46,476 bases of DNA from contig NZ_AUKC01000032.1 in assembly GCF_000424545.1 (NCBI RefSeq), positions 1 through 46,476 on the forward strand. Reading direction: 5' to 3'. This DNA is from Butyrivibrio sp. NC3005. GTDB lineage: Bacteria > Bacillota > Clostridia > Lachnospirales > Lachnospiraceae. Shown here piece by piece: positions 34,672-43,240 of this stretch. How positions within the stretch are numbered: the first letter of the stretch is position 1; each line of letters starts with the position of its first letter. The notes beneath the pieces were generated by a model that worked only from the letters and a program-made list of their open reading frames with translations, ran no database searches and was not told where the DNA came from. Made by a program: the position numbers and the translations under genes.

Positions 34672-36135
34672 ATGATTATGGTTTTTTATGCGCTACTATT
34701 GGTAATCTTCCTGGTAGCTGCATTTCTTGTAAGATATGAACCTTTGCCTCCTTCCATGGAAGAAGAAAAAGGTTTAAATAGAAGCTTCCATCAGATGGCA
34801 GGTTTTATATATCGTAAGTTTCTAAGAAGAAAGAAAAGTGCGGAAGTTACATCTATCAAAAAAGACCTGAATACCATCACGCCTACAACAAAAGGCGAAG
34901 AACAAGTAGCAGAGTACTATATTAAAAAATTAGGAAACTGCTTCATTATCCTGTTGTGCGGAATAATACTAGCACTTTTAGCTGCACTTTCTAGCAGGCA
35001 GGATACGAAGCTTCAGATAAAAGATAAATTAAAAAGGGGAAATTATGGAGAAGTTTCTACTAATAGTGAGCTAGAAGCAGTAACAGAGTCTGGAGAAAAA
35101 CTAGGAATATACAAAATAAAAGTTAATTCCAAACAATACACACTAGTTCAGCTTGGAGAACTTGAGGAAGAACTCTCATCCAAACTTCCTAATCTTATAA
35201 AAGGAAAAAACTCATCTTTAGATAATGTCAGAACAGACCTTAAACTAATGGAAAAAGTTGAAGGCTATCCATTCAAAATATACTGGCGAACAACAGACTT
35301 TATGACAGTAAGTTCAAGCGGAAAAGTCAAAAATGAAGATCTTGAAAAAGAAGGAAAAGACGTAATATTATCAGCAGAATTATCTTGTCAGGATTTTACA
35401 ACTACAACGCAGATGTTTGTTCATGTATATCCGCCTATATTATCTGATACTCAGAAAAAGTATGTTCAAGTGCAAAAGCTTATCGATGAACAAGATGAAA
35501 AGAGTAGTACTACAGATTATCAAACACTTCCTAAAAATTATGGAAAGCAGAAGATTGTTTGGAAAAAACCGCTCCATGATTCAAGCGTATTTCTCTTTAT
35601 ACTCTTATTCTTTGTTTCAATTCTTGTATATTTTATTGAAGATAAGAAAGTACGGGGAAAAATAAAAGAAAGAGAAGAGGAAATGATAAGGCAGTACCCG
35701 AATTTGATTTCAAAAATAGTACTTTACCTTGGAGCAGGAATGACAGTAAGAGGTGTATTCGATAAGCTTAGTACCGATTATACCGCATCGCTTCAAAACG
35801 GAGGAGACAGAAGTTATCTTTATGAAGAAATACGTATGATGTCACACGAAATTGGTACAGGAGTTTCGGAAAGTAAAGCTTATGAAGCATTTGGAGTTCG
35901 CTGCAGATGCCATCAATATACAAGACTTGTAAATCTTTTAAATCAGAATTTGAAAAAAGGTAACAGTAGTCTTCTTCCTTTATTAAAACAGGAAGCAGAA
36001 AAAGCTTCGGTTGAACGACTAAATATAGCCAGAAAAGCTGGAGAAAAAGTTACAACAAAGCTTCTTGTACCAATGATGATGATATTAGGAATTATCATGA
36101 TAATAATCATGGTTCCAGCATTTCATTCATTCTAA
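34672..36135 (+). CDS. tadC: TadC-like platform protein with an inserted extracytoplasmic Ig-like domain
   Basis: A 487-residue protein. Helices lie at about 4-20, 87-105, 302-322 and 464-485. The C-terminal 323-460 is the GspF-type cytoplasmic domain (MIRQYPNLISKIVLYLGAGM, MSHEIGTGVSESKAYEAFG). Typical TadC is about 300 residues; here about 195 extra residues lie between helices 2 and 3, outside the cell. Within them FKIYWRTTDFMTVSSSGKVK and the following strands (VILSAELSCQDFTTTTQMFV) look like an atrophied bacterial Ig domain. TadB and TadC form the membrane platform. AGGAAA lies just before the ATG. Confidence 0.85.
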   Translation: MIMVFYALLLVIFLVAAFLVRYEPLPPSMEEEKGLNRSFHQMAGFIYRKFLRRKKSAEVTSIKKDLNTITPTTKGEEQVAEYYIKKLGNCFIILLCGIILALLAALSSRQDTKLQIKDKLKRGNYGEVSTNSELEAVTESGEKLGIYKIKVNSKQYTLVQLGELEEELSSKLPNLIKGKNSSLDNVRTDLKLMEKVEGYPFKIYWRTTDFMTVSSSGKVKNEDLEKEGKDVILSAELSCQDFTTTTQMFVHVYPPILSDTQKKYVQVQKLIDEQDEKSSTTDYQTLPKNYGKQKIVWKKPLHDSSVFLFILLFFVSILVYFIEDKKVRGKIKEREEEMIRQYPNLISKIVLYLGAGMTVRGVFDKLSTDYTASLQNGGDRSYLYEEIRMMSHEIGTGVSESKAYEAFGVRCRCHQYTRLVNLLNQNLKKGNSSLLPLLKQEAEKASVERLNIARKAGEKVTTKLLVPMMMILGIIMIIIMVPAFHSF

Positions 36136-36226
36136 GCAGAAGCTGTTTTTAGAAATTCAAAAGTATCTGCAAAAGCAGTTTACTATATATATATTTTTAA
36201 TGCGCATAGCGCAAAAGGAGAAAAGT

Positions 36227-36469
36227 ATGAATAAAATTAAGTTACTCAAGGCGAAAATGGAAAACAAGCTTGCACTTATGATGTGCAGAGATGAAGAGAC
36301 AAGTCTTTTTAATGACAATGATGGAATGGGAACAATCGAAATTGTTCTTATCATCACAGTTCTCATTGGACTTGTTATTGTGTTCAAGAAACAGATTAAT
36401 GGTGTTATCGATTCTGTATTTGCCAAAATCACAGAAGGCGTTGAAGACGCATCTACAATTGGACGTTAA
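36227..36469 (+). CDS. Flp-type (type IVb) prepilin
   Basis: An 80-residue prepilin, the major subunit of the pilus. The leader is 33 residues, positively charged at the start, and ends NDNDG; cleavage after Gly33 would leave MGTIE, with Glu at +5 as required. A hydrophobic helix follows (IEIVLIITVLIGLVIVF), then a short amphipathic tail. It belongs to the Flp1-like group of Firmicutes. AAAGGAG lies seven bases upstream of the ATG. Its stop overlaps the next start by one base (TAATG). Confidence 0.9.
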   Translation: MNKIKLLKAKMENKLALMMCRDEETSLFNDNDGMGTIEIVLIITVLIGLVIVFKKQINGVIDSVFAKITEGVEDASTIGR

Positions 36470-38028
36470 TGAAAAAAGAAGAAAAAGGCGTATTAACGCT
36501 ATATTTAGCGCTTATTATTCCTGTTCTTTTATCTCTTATTCTGACACTCTTTTGGGGTGCCAGAGTAAGTAGTGAGAGAATGAAGACTGATATAGTAGTA
36601 GATATTGCAGGAAATTCGGCACTTGCAGAGTATAATAGAGAACTCCGTAGACAATACGGACTTCTGATGATAGATACAGCATATGATAAAGGCTCACCAG
36701 AAAAAGAAAATCTTGATGAAAGACTAGATTATTACTTCGAAATGAATCTTGAAGGATCTAGAGAAGTTAAAATTGCAGAATTTTTGATAGATACAACCAA
36801 TTTTACTCAGATGCAAATGACTAAAATGGAAGTTCCTGAATATACTCTGGCAGGGGATAATAACGAGGGAGCCACCAAAAGACAGATATTTGCATATATG
36901 GAAGCTGAACCTGTGGAAGGGCTTGTTGGAACAGCCAATCTTGCAGAGGTATCAAAGAGCAAAGATACAGCTGATGGTAGTAGTTCAACGAGTAGTGCAA
37001 AAGGTGAAAGCTTTGATGTAAATGTTTCGACAGAGAATGCAGAAAAAAGTTTTGATTTATTTGGAAAAATAGGTAAATTTTTCGGTAAAATTGCTGATGA
37101 GTTTTCTAGTCATAAATCAGAAGAAATTGGAAATAGTAAAAAAGAAGACGTAGATAAAGGAATAGAAGGTCCGACTAGTTGTAAGCAGATACTTTCGGAT
37201 TTTGCAGAAGGAAAAATAGGAATATTAAACCTTGCATGTTCTGATAAAAAATTCTCAGATGCCTCATTTGATAAATCTAGCGTTTATACAGGACGTTCAG
37301 ATAAGATGAAGGGAACAGGACTTGCAGATAGATTCTCGCCCAATTTATTAGAAACAGGCATCTTGTTTAACTTATACATGATGCAGGACTTTGGGTATTA
37401 TGACCATGAAAAAGAAAAATCTCATTTATCATATCAGATTGAATATCTTGTAGGAGAACAAAGTACAGATAGAGGCAATATTGAAATAGTTGCAAGATGG
37501 ATATGTGCAATACGTTTTGGTATGAACTGTATTTATCTTCTTTCGGCAACACCTCAGGCAGAAGAAATAAATTTTATAGCAGCAGCATTTGTAGGCATTC
37601 CGGTTATAGGAGAAATCATATGCTTTGCAGTAAAAATCATTATTACTATTATCTGGGCTTTTATGGAAAGCGCAAATGATATCAAAATTCTTTTTGATAA
37701 AGGAAAAGTACCTCTTGTAAAAACTCCGGCTTCATGGAAAACAAGTCTTAAAACAGGTCTTATGCTTGTAGGAGGAAAAAACGCGACCGGACTGACTTAT
37801 GGCCAGTATCTTTTCATGCTAATACTAGTTAAAGAATTAAATGGAATAGATGCAGAAGTAAAAGACATGATGGATATCATGGAACTTGATATAAGAAAAG
37901 TTAAAGGTTATGAGAATTTCAGAATAGATGGATGCGTTGATTGCTTTACATTAGAGGCTGAAATGCAAGGAGAAACAGGAAAAACATTTTCACAGAAAAG
38001 ATATTTTGGATATGAGGGATCATCATGA
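36469..38028 (+). CDS. TadG/DUF5702-like pilus-locus protein
   Basis: A 519-residue protein. The N-terminus KKEEKGVLTLYLALIIPVLL is like a pseudopilin or TadG leader helix, and the following WGARVSSERMKTDIVVDIA and REL-rRQYGLLMIDTAYD resemble the DUF5702 family of Firmicutes Tad loci (from memory). The middle is a polar Ser/Lys-rich linker; a second hydrophobic region lies at about 360-405 (IYLLSATPQ..., AFVGIPVIGEIICFAVKII). It probably sits at the membrane and works with the minor pilins; the exact role is unknown. It starts within the flp stop and overlaps the next gene by four bases (ATGA), so the three are translationally coupled. Confidence 0.75.
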   Translation: MKKEEKGVLTLYLALIIPVLLSLILTLFWGARVSSERMKTDIVVDIAGNSALAEYNRELRRQYGLLMIDTAYDKGSPEKENLDERLDYYFEMNLEGSREVKIAEFLIDTTNFTQMQMTKMEVPEYTLAGDNNEGATKRQIFAYMEAEPVEGLVGTANLAEVSKSKDTADGSSSTSSAKGESFDVNVSTENAEKSFDLFGKIGKFFGKIADEFSSHKSEEIGNSKKEDVDKGIEGPTSCKQILSDFAEGKIGILNLACSDKKFSDASFDKSSVYTGRSDKMKGTGLADRFSPNLLETGILFNLYMMQDFGYYDHEKEKSHLSYQIEYLVGEQSTDRGNIEIVARWICAIRFGMNCIYLLSATPQAEEINFIAAAFVGIPVIGEIICFAVKIIITIIWAFMESANDIKILFDKGKVPLVKTPASWKTSLKTGLMLVGGKNATGLTYGQYLFMLILVKELNGIDAEVKDMMDIMELDIRKVKGYENFRIDGCVDCFTLEAEMQGETGKTFSQKRYFGYEGSS

Positions 38029-39056
38029 AGATATGGGAGCGGCTTGAGATGTCCTTTGGACACCAAGAAATATTTCGACCATGTAAAAACAATAAACAAC
38101 AAATCCATATACAAAAAGAACGAAAGCCTCTCCGGGCAGGAAATCTTTGTGGTAGAAAAAGGGCATCGCAAGCTGCTTCCATAACTTTGGAGGCAGCGCT
38201 CATAATTCCTTTCTTTTTGATTTTTTTCGTAGGACTGTTATCCATGTTCGAAATGTTAAGATTACAGAACAGCATGGAAATAGGACTTCATCAAGTCGGA
38301 AAAAAAATCAGTTATTCAGCATTTGAAGCTGAAATGATAACTGAAGTAGGACTTGATGTACTAAAAGCTCATGATTCAAATGGAAAGATAACTGAAGCTG
38401 TAAGCAAGATAAAAAGCGTAGAGTCAATGGCACTTCCAGTGGTAGATGCTTCATTATCATGGTTCATGCTAAAAGATTATCTTTCCGAATCAAGAATTTT
38501 AGAGTCCCCAATAATCAAAAAAGGTGCGCTTGGAGTAGATAACGTAATAGTTCCAATAGCGTTCAAAAAAGACTATGTAGCACTAGAATCCGGATGTATG
38601 GTTCATCCTTATTATAATAATGTTTTCAAAATTGGAGAAATTAAACTAGAAGCCAGATATTTTGGTCATAAGTGGACTGGATTCGAAATAGATACCGGAG
38701 AAGAATCCAAGGAAGAAGAACCAAAGAAAGAAGAACCTGAAGAATATGTTTATATGGTGAAGACTGAAAAAGAAAATGTATTTCATTGTAGCAGGGATTG
38801 TCAATATTTAAAACATACAGTTCATCAGACATCTTCTGAAAAATTATCATCTTTAAGAAATAAACAAAAAAGAAAATATTATCCCTGTAAGAAATGTAAA
38901 CCTGAAGGGTGTTCAACAATTTATTATACAGATGCTGGCATAGCATATCATTCCAGTAAAGACTGTACTGCGATTGAGACCAAAAAAGTTCAAACACTTC
39001 CTCGCAAAAAGGCAGAAGAAATATCTAAAGGTCCGTGTAGTAAGTGTGGTCATTAA
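38025..39056 (+). CDS. TadE-like minor pilin with two C-terminal Cys-rich modules
   Basis: A 343-residue protein. After a basic, unusually long leader (about 50 residues) comes a TadE-type helix (ASITLEAALIIPFFLIFFVG). A beta-rich pseudopilin body follows to about residue 225, then a Glu/Lys linker (SKEEEPKKEEPEE). The C-terminus holds two related modules of roughly 40 residues: FHCSRDCQYLKH...YYPCKKC and AYHSSKDCTAIET...GPCSKC. Each has the pattern C-x(n)-CxxC preceded by Y/F-H, reminiscent of the Cys motif at the end of some nucleases and of Ada-like zinc sites. If cleaved at the TadE site the modules would be displayed outside, perhaps at the pilus tip. Zinc binding is inferred. Confidence 0.8.
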   Translation: MKIWERLEMSFGHQEIFRPCKNNKQQIHIQKERKPLRAGNLCGRKRASQAASITLEAALIIPFFLIFFVGLLSMFEMLRLQNSMEIGLHQVGKKISYSAFEAEMITEVGLDVLKAHDSNGKITEAVSKIKSVESMALPVVDASLSWFMLKDYLSESRILESPIIKKGALGVDNVIVPIAFKKDYVALESGCMVHPYYNNVFKIGEIKLEARYFGHKWTGFEIDTGEESKEEEPKKEEPEEYVYMVKTEKENVFHCSRDCQYLKHTVHQTSSEKLSSLRNKQKRKYYPCKKCKPEGCSTIYYTDAGIAYHSSKDCTAIETKKVQTLPRKKAEEISKGPCSKCGH

Positions 39057-39078
39057 AGATTTAAGGAAAGGAAAAAAG

Positions 39079-39537
39079 ATGCTTTTTATTGTAGTTAGTT
39101 TAATAATCTTGTTAATAGCAGGATTAAATGACATAAAAAACAAAAGTGTAAAAAGATGGATGATTATTTCAAATTTCATCTGCGGAATAAGCTGCCTTTT
39201 AGTACAGCTGTTTCTTGGGGGAAATCCATTAGTTCTGTTTTTATCATTTATTCCGGGATTATTCCTAATATCTTTGTCTTTTATAACTAGAGAAAAGATC
39301 GGTTATGGAGATGGACTTATAGCACTTGGAACAGGACCTGTATTTGGAATATCAAACCTAATGCTTGGTTTTTGCATATCTTTTTTTCTAAGTGGGATGA
39401 CAGCCGGTATTTTGATGATTTTCAAAAAGGCAAAAAGAGATGAACAGCTTCCTTTTCTTCCATTTATGTTCGCAGGACTTCTTGTGGTAAGTGGAGTGTG
39501 TCTTGCGGCTAGAATTGAAGCTATTAACGCTGTATAA
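39079..39537 (+). CDS. A24-family prepilin peptidase (TadV/CpaA-like)
   Basis: A 152-residue integral membrane aspartyl protease, without the N-terminal methylase domain of PilD, as usual for Tad systems. The catalytic aspartates are D18 (AGLNDIKNKSV) and D78 (GYGDGLIALG), the latter in the GxGD motif. Four or more hydrophobic helices. It should process the Flp prepilin and the TadE-like proteins of this operon. The ATG at 39079 follows AAGGAAAGG; the longer frame upstream lies inside the preceding gene and lacks a site. Confidence 0.92.
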   Translation: MLFIVVSLIILLIAGLNDIKNKSVKRWMIISNFICGISCLLVQLFLGGNPLVLFLSFIPGLFLISLSFITREKIGYGDGLIALGTGPVFGISNLMLGFCISFFLSGMTAGILMIFKKAKRDEQLPFLPFMFAGLLVVSGVCLAARIEAINAV

Positions 39538-39570
39538 ATCTTACAGGGAAAACTCTAAAGGAAAGAGAAA

Positions 39571-40059
39571 ATGCAAAATGAAAACATATATTTAATGAAA
39601 AAAAGAAATTATAATGGCTATTTCACTCTTGAAATGGCTCTTATTTTTCCAATGATTTTGTGCATTATAGGTGTTGCAATCTATGTATTGTTCATGGTCT
39701 ATGGTAGAACGATTGCATCATCGGATGCGTATTTAATTGCACATAGAGCTGCAGTAGCATCTCCCAAAGATCCCTTGTCTTATGTTGCAGCAAACAAAGA
39801 TAAGATTTGTAAATCTCAATATGTAGGAGTCGAATCGCCTTCAGTATCTTCAGAAAGTTCTGGGATTCTGGATACTAGTGTAAAAGTCATGCTAAAGACA
39901 ACTACCCCGCATCCTCTTGCGCATTGTCTTGGGCTTAATATTGAGGGAATATGGGATGTATCTGCATCATGGGAAGCAAGCACTGTACAGCCTCAGGAAA
40001 GGGTAAGACTCTTCACAAGAGTATATGATTTGGTGAAATTTGCCAAAAAAGTTTTATAA
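39571..40059 (+). CDS. TadE-like minor pilin
   Basis: A 162-residue protein with a leader ending NYNG followed by YFTLEMALIFPMILCIIGV: cleavage after Gly would leave Glu at +5. The rest is a small beta-rich soluble domain with two Cys (KICKS, AHCLG). AAAGGAAAGAG precedes the ATG. It lies 33 bases after the prepilin peptidase gene and is the last clear pilin-like gene. Minor pilins of this type prime or cap the Flp filament. Confidence 0.85.
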   Translation: MQNENIYLMKKRNYNGYFTLEMALIFPMILCIIGVAIYVLFMVYGRTIASSDAYLIAHRAAVASPKDPLSYVAANKDKICKSQYVGVESPSVSSESSGILDTSVKVMLKTTTPHPLAHCLGLNIEGIWDVSASWEASTVQPQERVRLFTRVYDLVKFAKKVL

Positions 40060-40141
40060 AGAAAAATGAGTGAAAAAAGGAAAAAGTATTTTTTAAAAAA
40101 GCAGGAATCATGTAATTGCTAACTGCATAAAACTATGACTT

Positions 40142-40200
40142 CTTGCTGAGATTTAGGATAATCATCAGCAAGAATCCTGCTTCGCAGGACAAAATTTGTC
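40142..40200 (+). other. Tandem hairpins in the gap before the FHA gene
   Basis: CTTGCTGA/TCAGCAAG (40142-40172) is a perfect 8-bp stem; TCCTGC-TTC-GCAGGA (40175-40189) is a second. A third perfect 10-bp stem (40190-40199 with 40207-40216) runs into the 52-nt element. No T-run follows the first two. The preceding part of the gap, 40060-40141, shows nothing I can support. Confidence 0.5.
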
Positions 40201-40211
40201 TTGACAACAAA

Positions 40212-40263
40212 TTTTGGTCTGGTACGGTTATTGATTTTTCTGATGAAAACAATAACCTATATT
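40212..40263 (+). repeat. 52-nt conserved structured element, copy 2
   Basis: Same length and ends as 9706-9757. GGTTATTG (positions 15-22) pairs with CAATAACC (39-46), including the covarying pairs noted for copy 1. It lies in the leader of the FHA gene, ending 31 bases before its ATG. The first five bases can instead pair with an upstream arm (40190-40199), giving a possible switch between two folds. Confidence 0.6.
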
Positions 40264-40294
40264 CAAGAATTAAATCAAAAGAGGAACCAGTAAT

Positions 40295-42079
40295 ATGAAG
40301 TTACGTTATGAAAGAGAATTATCACATAGTTATCTTGTGGCAGAGACAAGAGAAAACGAAGAAGAAGATTATCGCTTCAGAATGCTTGAAGTTCAGAAGA
40401 GCAAAGGACTTTTAAGAGGAAGCATTAGAAGATGTAATGGAAATGCATACATATATTATGAAGTCGATGGATGTAAGAGCATTGCAGATAGATTTACTAC
40501 AAAAGGTATGGATTCAATTCAGCTTAGAAGAATGTTTTTATCCCTTGCAAGAGCGTGCCATGAAATGGGAGAGTATCTGTTAGAAGAAGATTGTCTTGTT
40601 CTTAGCCAAAATACTGTATTTATAAATCTTCGCGATAATACATATCATTTTATGTGTAGACCATCTGATGAAAAAGAAGATCTTGAAAGATTTTCAATCG
40701 AACTTATCGATATCATTGATCACTCTGATGATTTGGCAATGCAAATCGGGTATACTTTCTGTGAAATGGTTCAAGATGGTGGAAGTAGTATTTATGAAAT
40801 GGCGACTATGTTAAGCCAAATGAGTGAATACATTCCAGATCAGGAAGAAGCACAAAATAGAGAAATGAATGGATATGATATTCCACCAATGGATAACTAT
40901 TCAAATCTTAATGAAAACAGATTTCCTGAAGATTCAATAAACCATAATGAAGGTTTTTATGCAAACAATTATTCTAAATCATCTTTAAAGCACTCTGATT
41001 ATGCTTCGGAATTAAAAGAAAATTCAGCATCTTATAACATATCTAATACTTATCAAGAAAAAAGAAGCGAAACCAAACAAAGCAGTTGGGAAAACTTTTA
41101 TTCGAATGTTGAGGATGAATCTTTTTTTGATAAAGGAAAAAATACTCAAAAGTTCACCGAACAGGAAAAAAGGAACAATGCACAGCTAAGAAAACAAAAA
41201 TCAGGAAAAAGTGTTTCATTGCCAAAACCTGATAAAAAGAAGACATATGAAAGTGATATGAAACCATCATTCTATTATATCTGCGCAACTATTTCTTTTC
41301 TGATATGTCTGGGTGCTTTGTATGTGAAAATGAATTATACTCTTTTATTAACAGAGAATATCATTATTATGACCATGATAGCAGTGACTTTAACTGGAGC
41401 ATTGATAATCCTTTATTGTGGATATAAAGCAAAGCAAAATAAAGAAAATCCAAATAAATCTCTGACATCGTCTTCTAGGAATAATCAAAAGAAAAAAGGA
41501 AAGACATTTGATTTAAAAGCGGCAACAAGGAATGATAATAATCCATATGTATCTGAAAACAAAAATATCAGGGGCAAAGCTTTTTCAGTAAATGATATTT
41601 CTGAAAACGGAAATTCACCTGAAAATACCTTTAACAGTAATAGAAGAGTTATAACTCCTGAAAAAAATATGGATAACGGAATGATAGCTCAATCACCACT
41701 TAGAAAAGGGCTTGTCAGAAATGAGAACATGCAAGGTGGTACAGATTACGAAACTACCGTTTTAAATAGAGGATCATCTTTTAGAAGTGAAAGATTGTAT
41801 AGCAGAGGACAGAGCAACTGCATCCAAATTGCACTTGATAAACTACCGATGACAATTGGAAAAATGGCTGGAGGAGTAGATACATGCCTCAATAATCAAA
41901 CAATTAGTAGAATTCATGCGAGAATTTTCAGAGATGAAGATAATAATGTATGTGTTCAGGATTTGAATTCTACTAATGGAACATTCCATAACGGATTGAG
42001 ATTAAAACCTCAGCAGGCATCAGTTCTTGTTCCGGGAGACGAAATCTGCTTTGCTGATATGGTTTTTGATTTCAGATAA
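40295..42079 (+). CDS. FHA-domain membrane protein with DUF6382-like N-terminus
   Basis: A 594-residue protein. Residues 1-180 are a folded domain found in Firmicutes FHA proteins (DUF6382, recalled rather than checked). Residues 185-320 are a polar, Asn/Ser-rich linker. Two membrane helices lie at about 325-346 and 351-373, then another linker. The FHA domain is 508-594, with the phosphothreonine-binding signature IGK...SRIHARI...NSTNGTFHNG. The N-terminal domain and FHA would be on the same, cytosolic side. It closes the Tad cluster, so it may couple pilus assembly to Ser/Thr phosphorylation; the nearest kinase is 15 kb upstream. GAGGA lies nine bases before the ATG. Confidence 0.85.
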   Translation: MKLRYERELSHSYLVAETRENEEEDYRFRMLEVQKSKGLLRGSIRRCNGNAYIYYEVDGCKSIADRFTTKGMDSIQLRRMFLSLARACHEMGEYLLEEDCLVLSQNTVFINLRDNTYHFMCRPSDEKEDLERFSIELIDIIDHSDDLAMQIGYTFCEMVQDGGSSIYEMATMLSQMSEYIPDQEEAQNREMNGYDIPPMDNYSNLNENRFPEDSINHNEGFYANNYSKSSLKHSDYASELKENSASYNISNTYQEKRSETKQSSWENFYSNVEDESFFDKGKNTQKFTEQEKRNNAQLRKQKSGKSVSLPKPDKKKTYESDMKPSFYYICATISFLICLGALYVKMNYTLLLTENIIIMTMIAVTLTGALIILYCGYKAKQNKENPNKSLTSSSRNNQKKKGKTFDLKAATRNDNNPYVSENKNIRGKAFSVNDISENGNSPENTFNSNRRVITPEKNMDNGMIAQSPLRKGLVRNENMQGGTDYETTVLNRGSSFRSERLYSRGQSNCIQIALDKLPMTIGKMAGGVDTCLNNQTISRIHARIFRDEDNNVCVQDLNSTNGTFHNGLRLKPQQASVLVPGDEICFADMVFDFR

Positions 42080-42082
42080 TTG

Positions 42083-42112
42083 TTAGCTAATATTTGTGTA
42101 TTATGGTAAAAT
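42083..42112 (+). promoter_or_regulatory. Possible promoter of the flavodoxin-SCP2 gene
   Basis: TTAGCT (42083-42088), 18 bp, TAAAAT (42107-42112). The -35 is weak; other placements in this AT-rich gap are possible. Confidence 0.35.
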
Positions 42113-42154
42113 TGAATTAACATATAAAACAAACACAAATGGGGCGGTGGAGAG

Positions 42155-43210
42155 ATGAAAATCAACATCTATTACGGCGGTCGCGGTATTATTGATGATC
42201 CTTCACTTTATGTCATTTCCAGAATGGCAGATGTTCTGAAGGAACTCAGAGTAGAAGTTCAGCAGTACAATTTATTCGAACAGAAGAATAGTATTACAGC
42301 TCTTGTAGGAACTTTGCGTGATGCTGACGGGATAATACTCGCATCTACAGTAGAATGGTATGGAATTGGCGGATGGCTCATGCAGTTTTTGGATTCTTGC
42401 TGGCTTTATGGCGACAAGGAGAAAATCAGCAAACTGTATATGATGCCTGTTGTAATGTCTACAACTTACGGTGAACGAGACGGAATGACAAGCCTTCAGG
42501 TTGCCTGGGAAGTACTTGGAGGTCTTCCATGCGATGGAATTTGCGGATATATAGCAGAAACGAAAGTATTTGATGAGAATCCTGAATATATAAGGCTTCT
42601 TGATAAAAAAGCGGAGAATTTATATCGAATGATTTCTCAAAAAATTACAGCGCTTCCTGCTAGTAATCAGGTAGTAAAACAAAAAGTATCGTTGACTAAG
42701 AGTGCTGATTTGACACCTCAGGAATCAGAGCAGCTTTCAAAATATGTTGTAGATGATAAATATGTTAAGACTCAAAAAGCTGATTTGGAAGAATTATCAT
42801 TTCTTTTTCGCAATAAACTCAAAGGAAGCGAACCCGCACCCAATACAGGAGAGTATGTTAATAGATTTCATAAGAGATTTTCTCCAAGGCCGGATGTTGA
42901 AGGAACTTATGAATTAATAGTAAGCGATAAGCCGTCAATGAAAGCAATGTTGCTTCATGTTGACAGTAAAGGCTTTCAAGGACAGGCAGCCTCTATTTCA
43001 GAATTGTCTGATGTAAAAGCTGATGCTCGTCTTGAACTAACATGGGATACACTTAATAGAATTGTTGATGGAAGGACAAATTTCCAACGATCATTTATGG
43101 AAGGAAATATCCGAATGAAGGGAGATTTCAAACTCCTTAGTGCTATAGATAAAGTGTTCCCGTTTGGAATAGAAGCTGAAAGCAAAAGAAAAGACACAAG
43201 AATGGAATAA
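42155..43210 (+). CDS. Flavodoxin-like / SCP2-like two-domain protein
   Basis: A 351-residue protein. Residues 1-160 form a flavodoxin or NAD(P)H:FMN-reductase-like fold (INIYYGGRG, ADGIILASTVEWYGIGGWLM, VMSTTYGERDG). Residues 160-235 are a linker. Residues 240-351 resemble the SCP2 sterol-carrier fold (YELIVSDKPSMKAMLLHVDS, ADARLELTWDTLNRIVDGRT, SFMEGNIRMKGDFKLLSAID), a hydrophobic-ligand pocket. GGTGGAGAG lies just before the ATG. A redox step on a lipid-like or bound substrate is possible but not shown. The rhomboid gene follows after 30 bases. Confidence 0.8.
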   Translation: MKINIYYGGRGIIDDPSLYVISRMADVLKELRVEVQQYNLFEQKNSITALVGTLRDADGIILASTVEWYGIGGWLMQFLDSCWLYGDKEKISKLYMMPVVMSTTYGERDGMTSLQVAWEVLGGLPCDGICGYIAETKVFDENPEYIRLLDKKAENLYRMISQKITALPASNQVVKQKVSLTKSADLTPQESEQLSKYVVDDKYVKTQKADLEELSFLFRNKLKGSEPAPNTGEYVNRFHKRFSPRPDVEGTYELIVSDKPSMKAMLLHVDSKGFQGQAASISELSDVKADARLELTWDTLNRIVDGRTNFQRSFMEGNIRMKGDFKLLSAIDKVFPFGIEAESKRKDTRME

Positions 43211-43240
43211 TTTTATTTTTCCAATAAAGGCATATTTATC

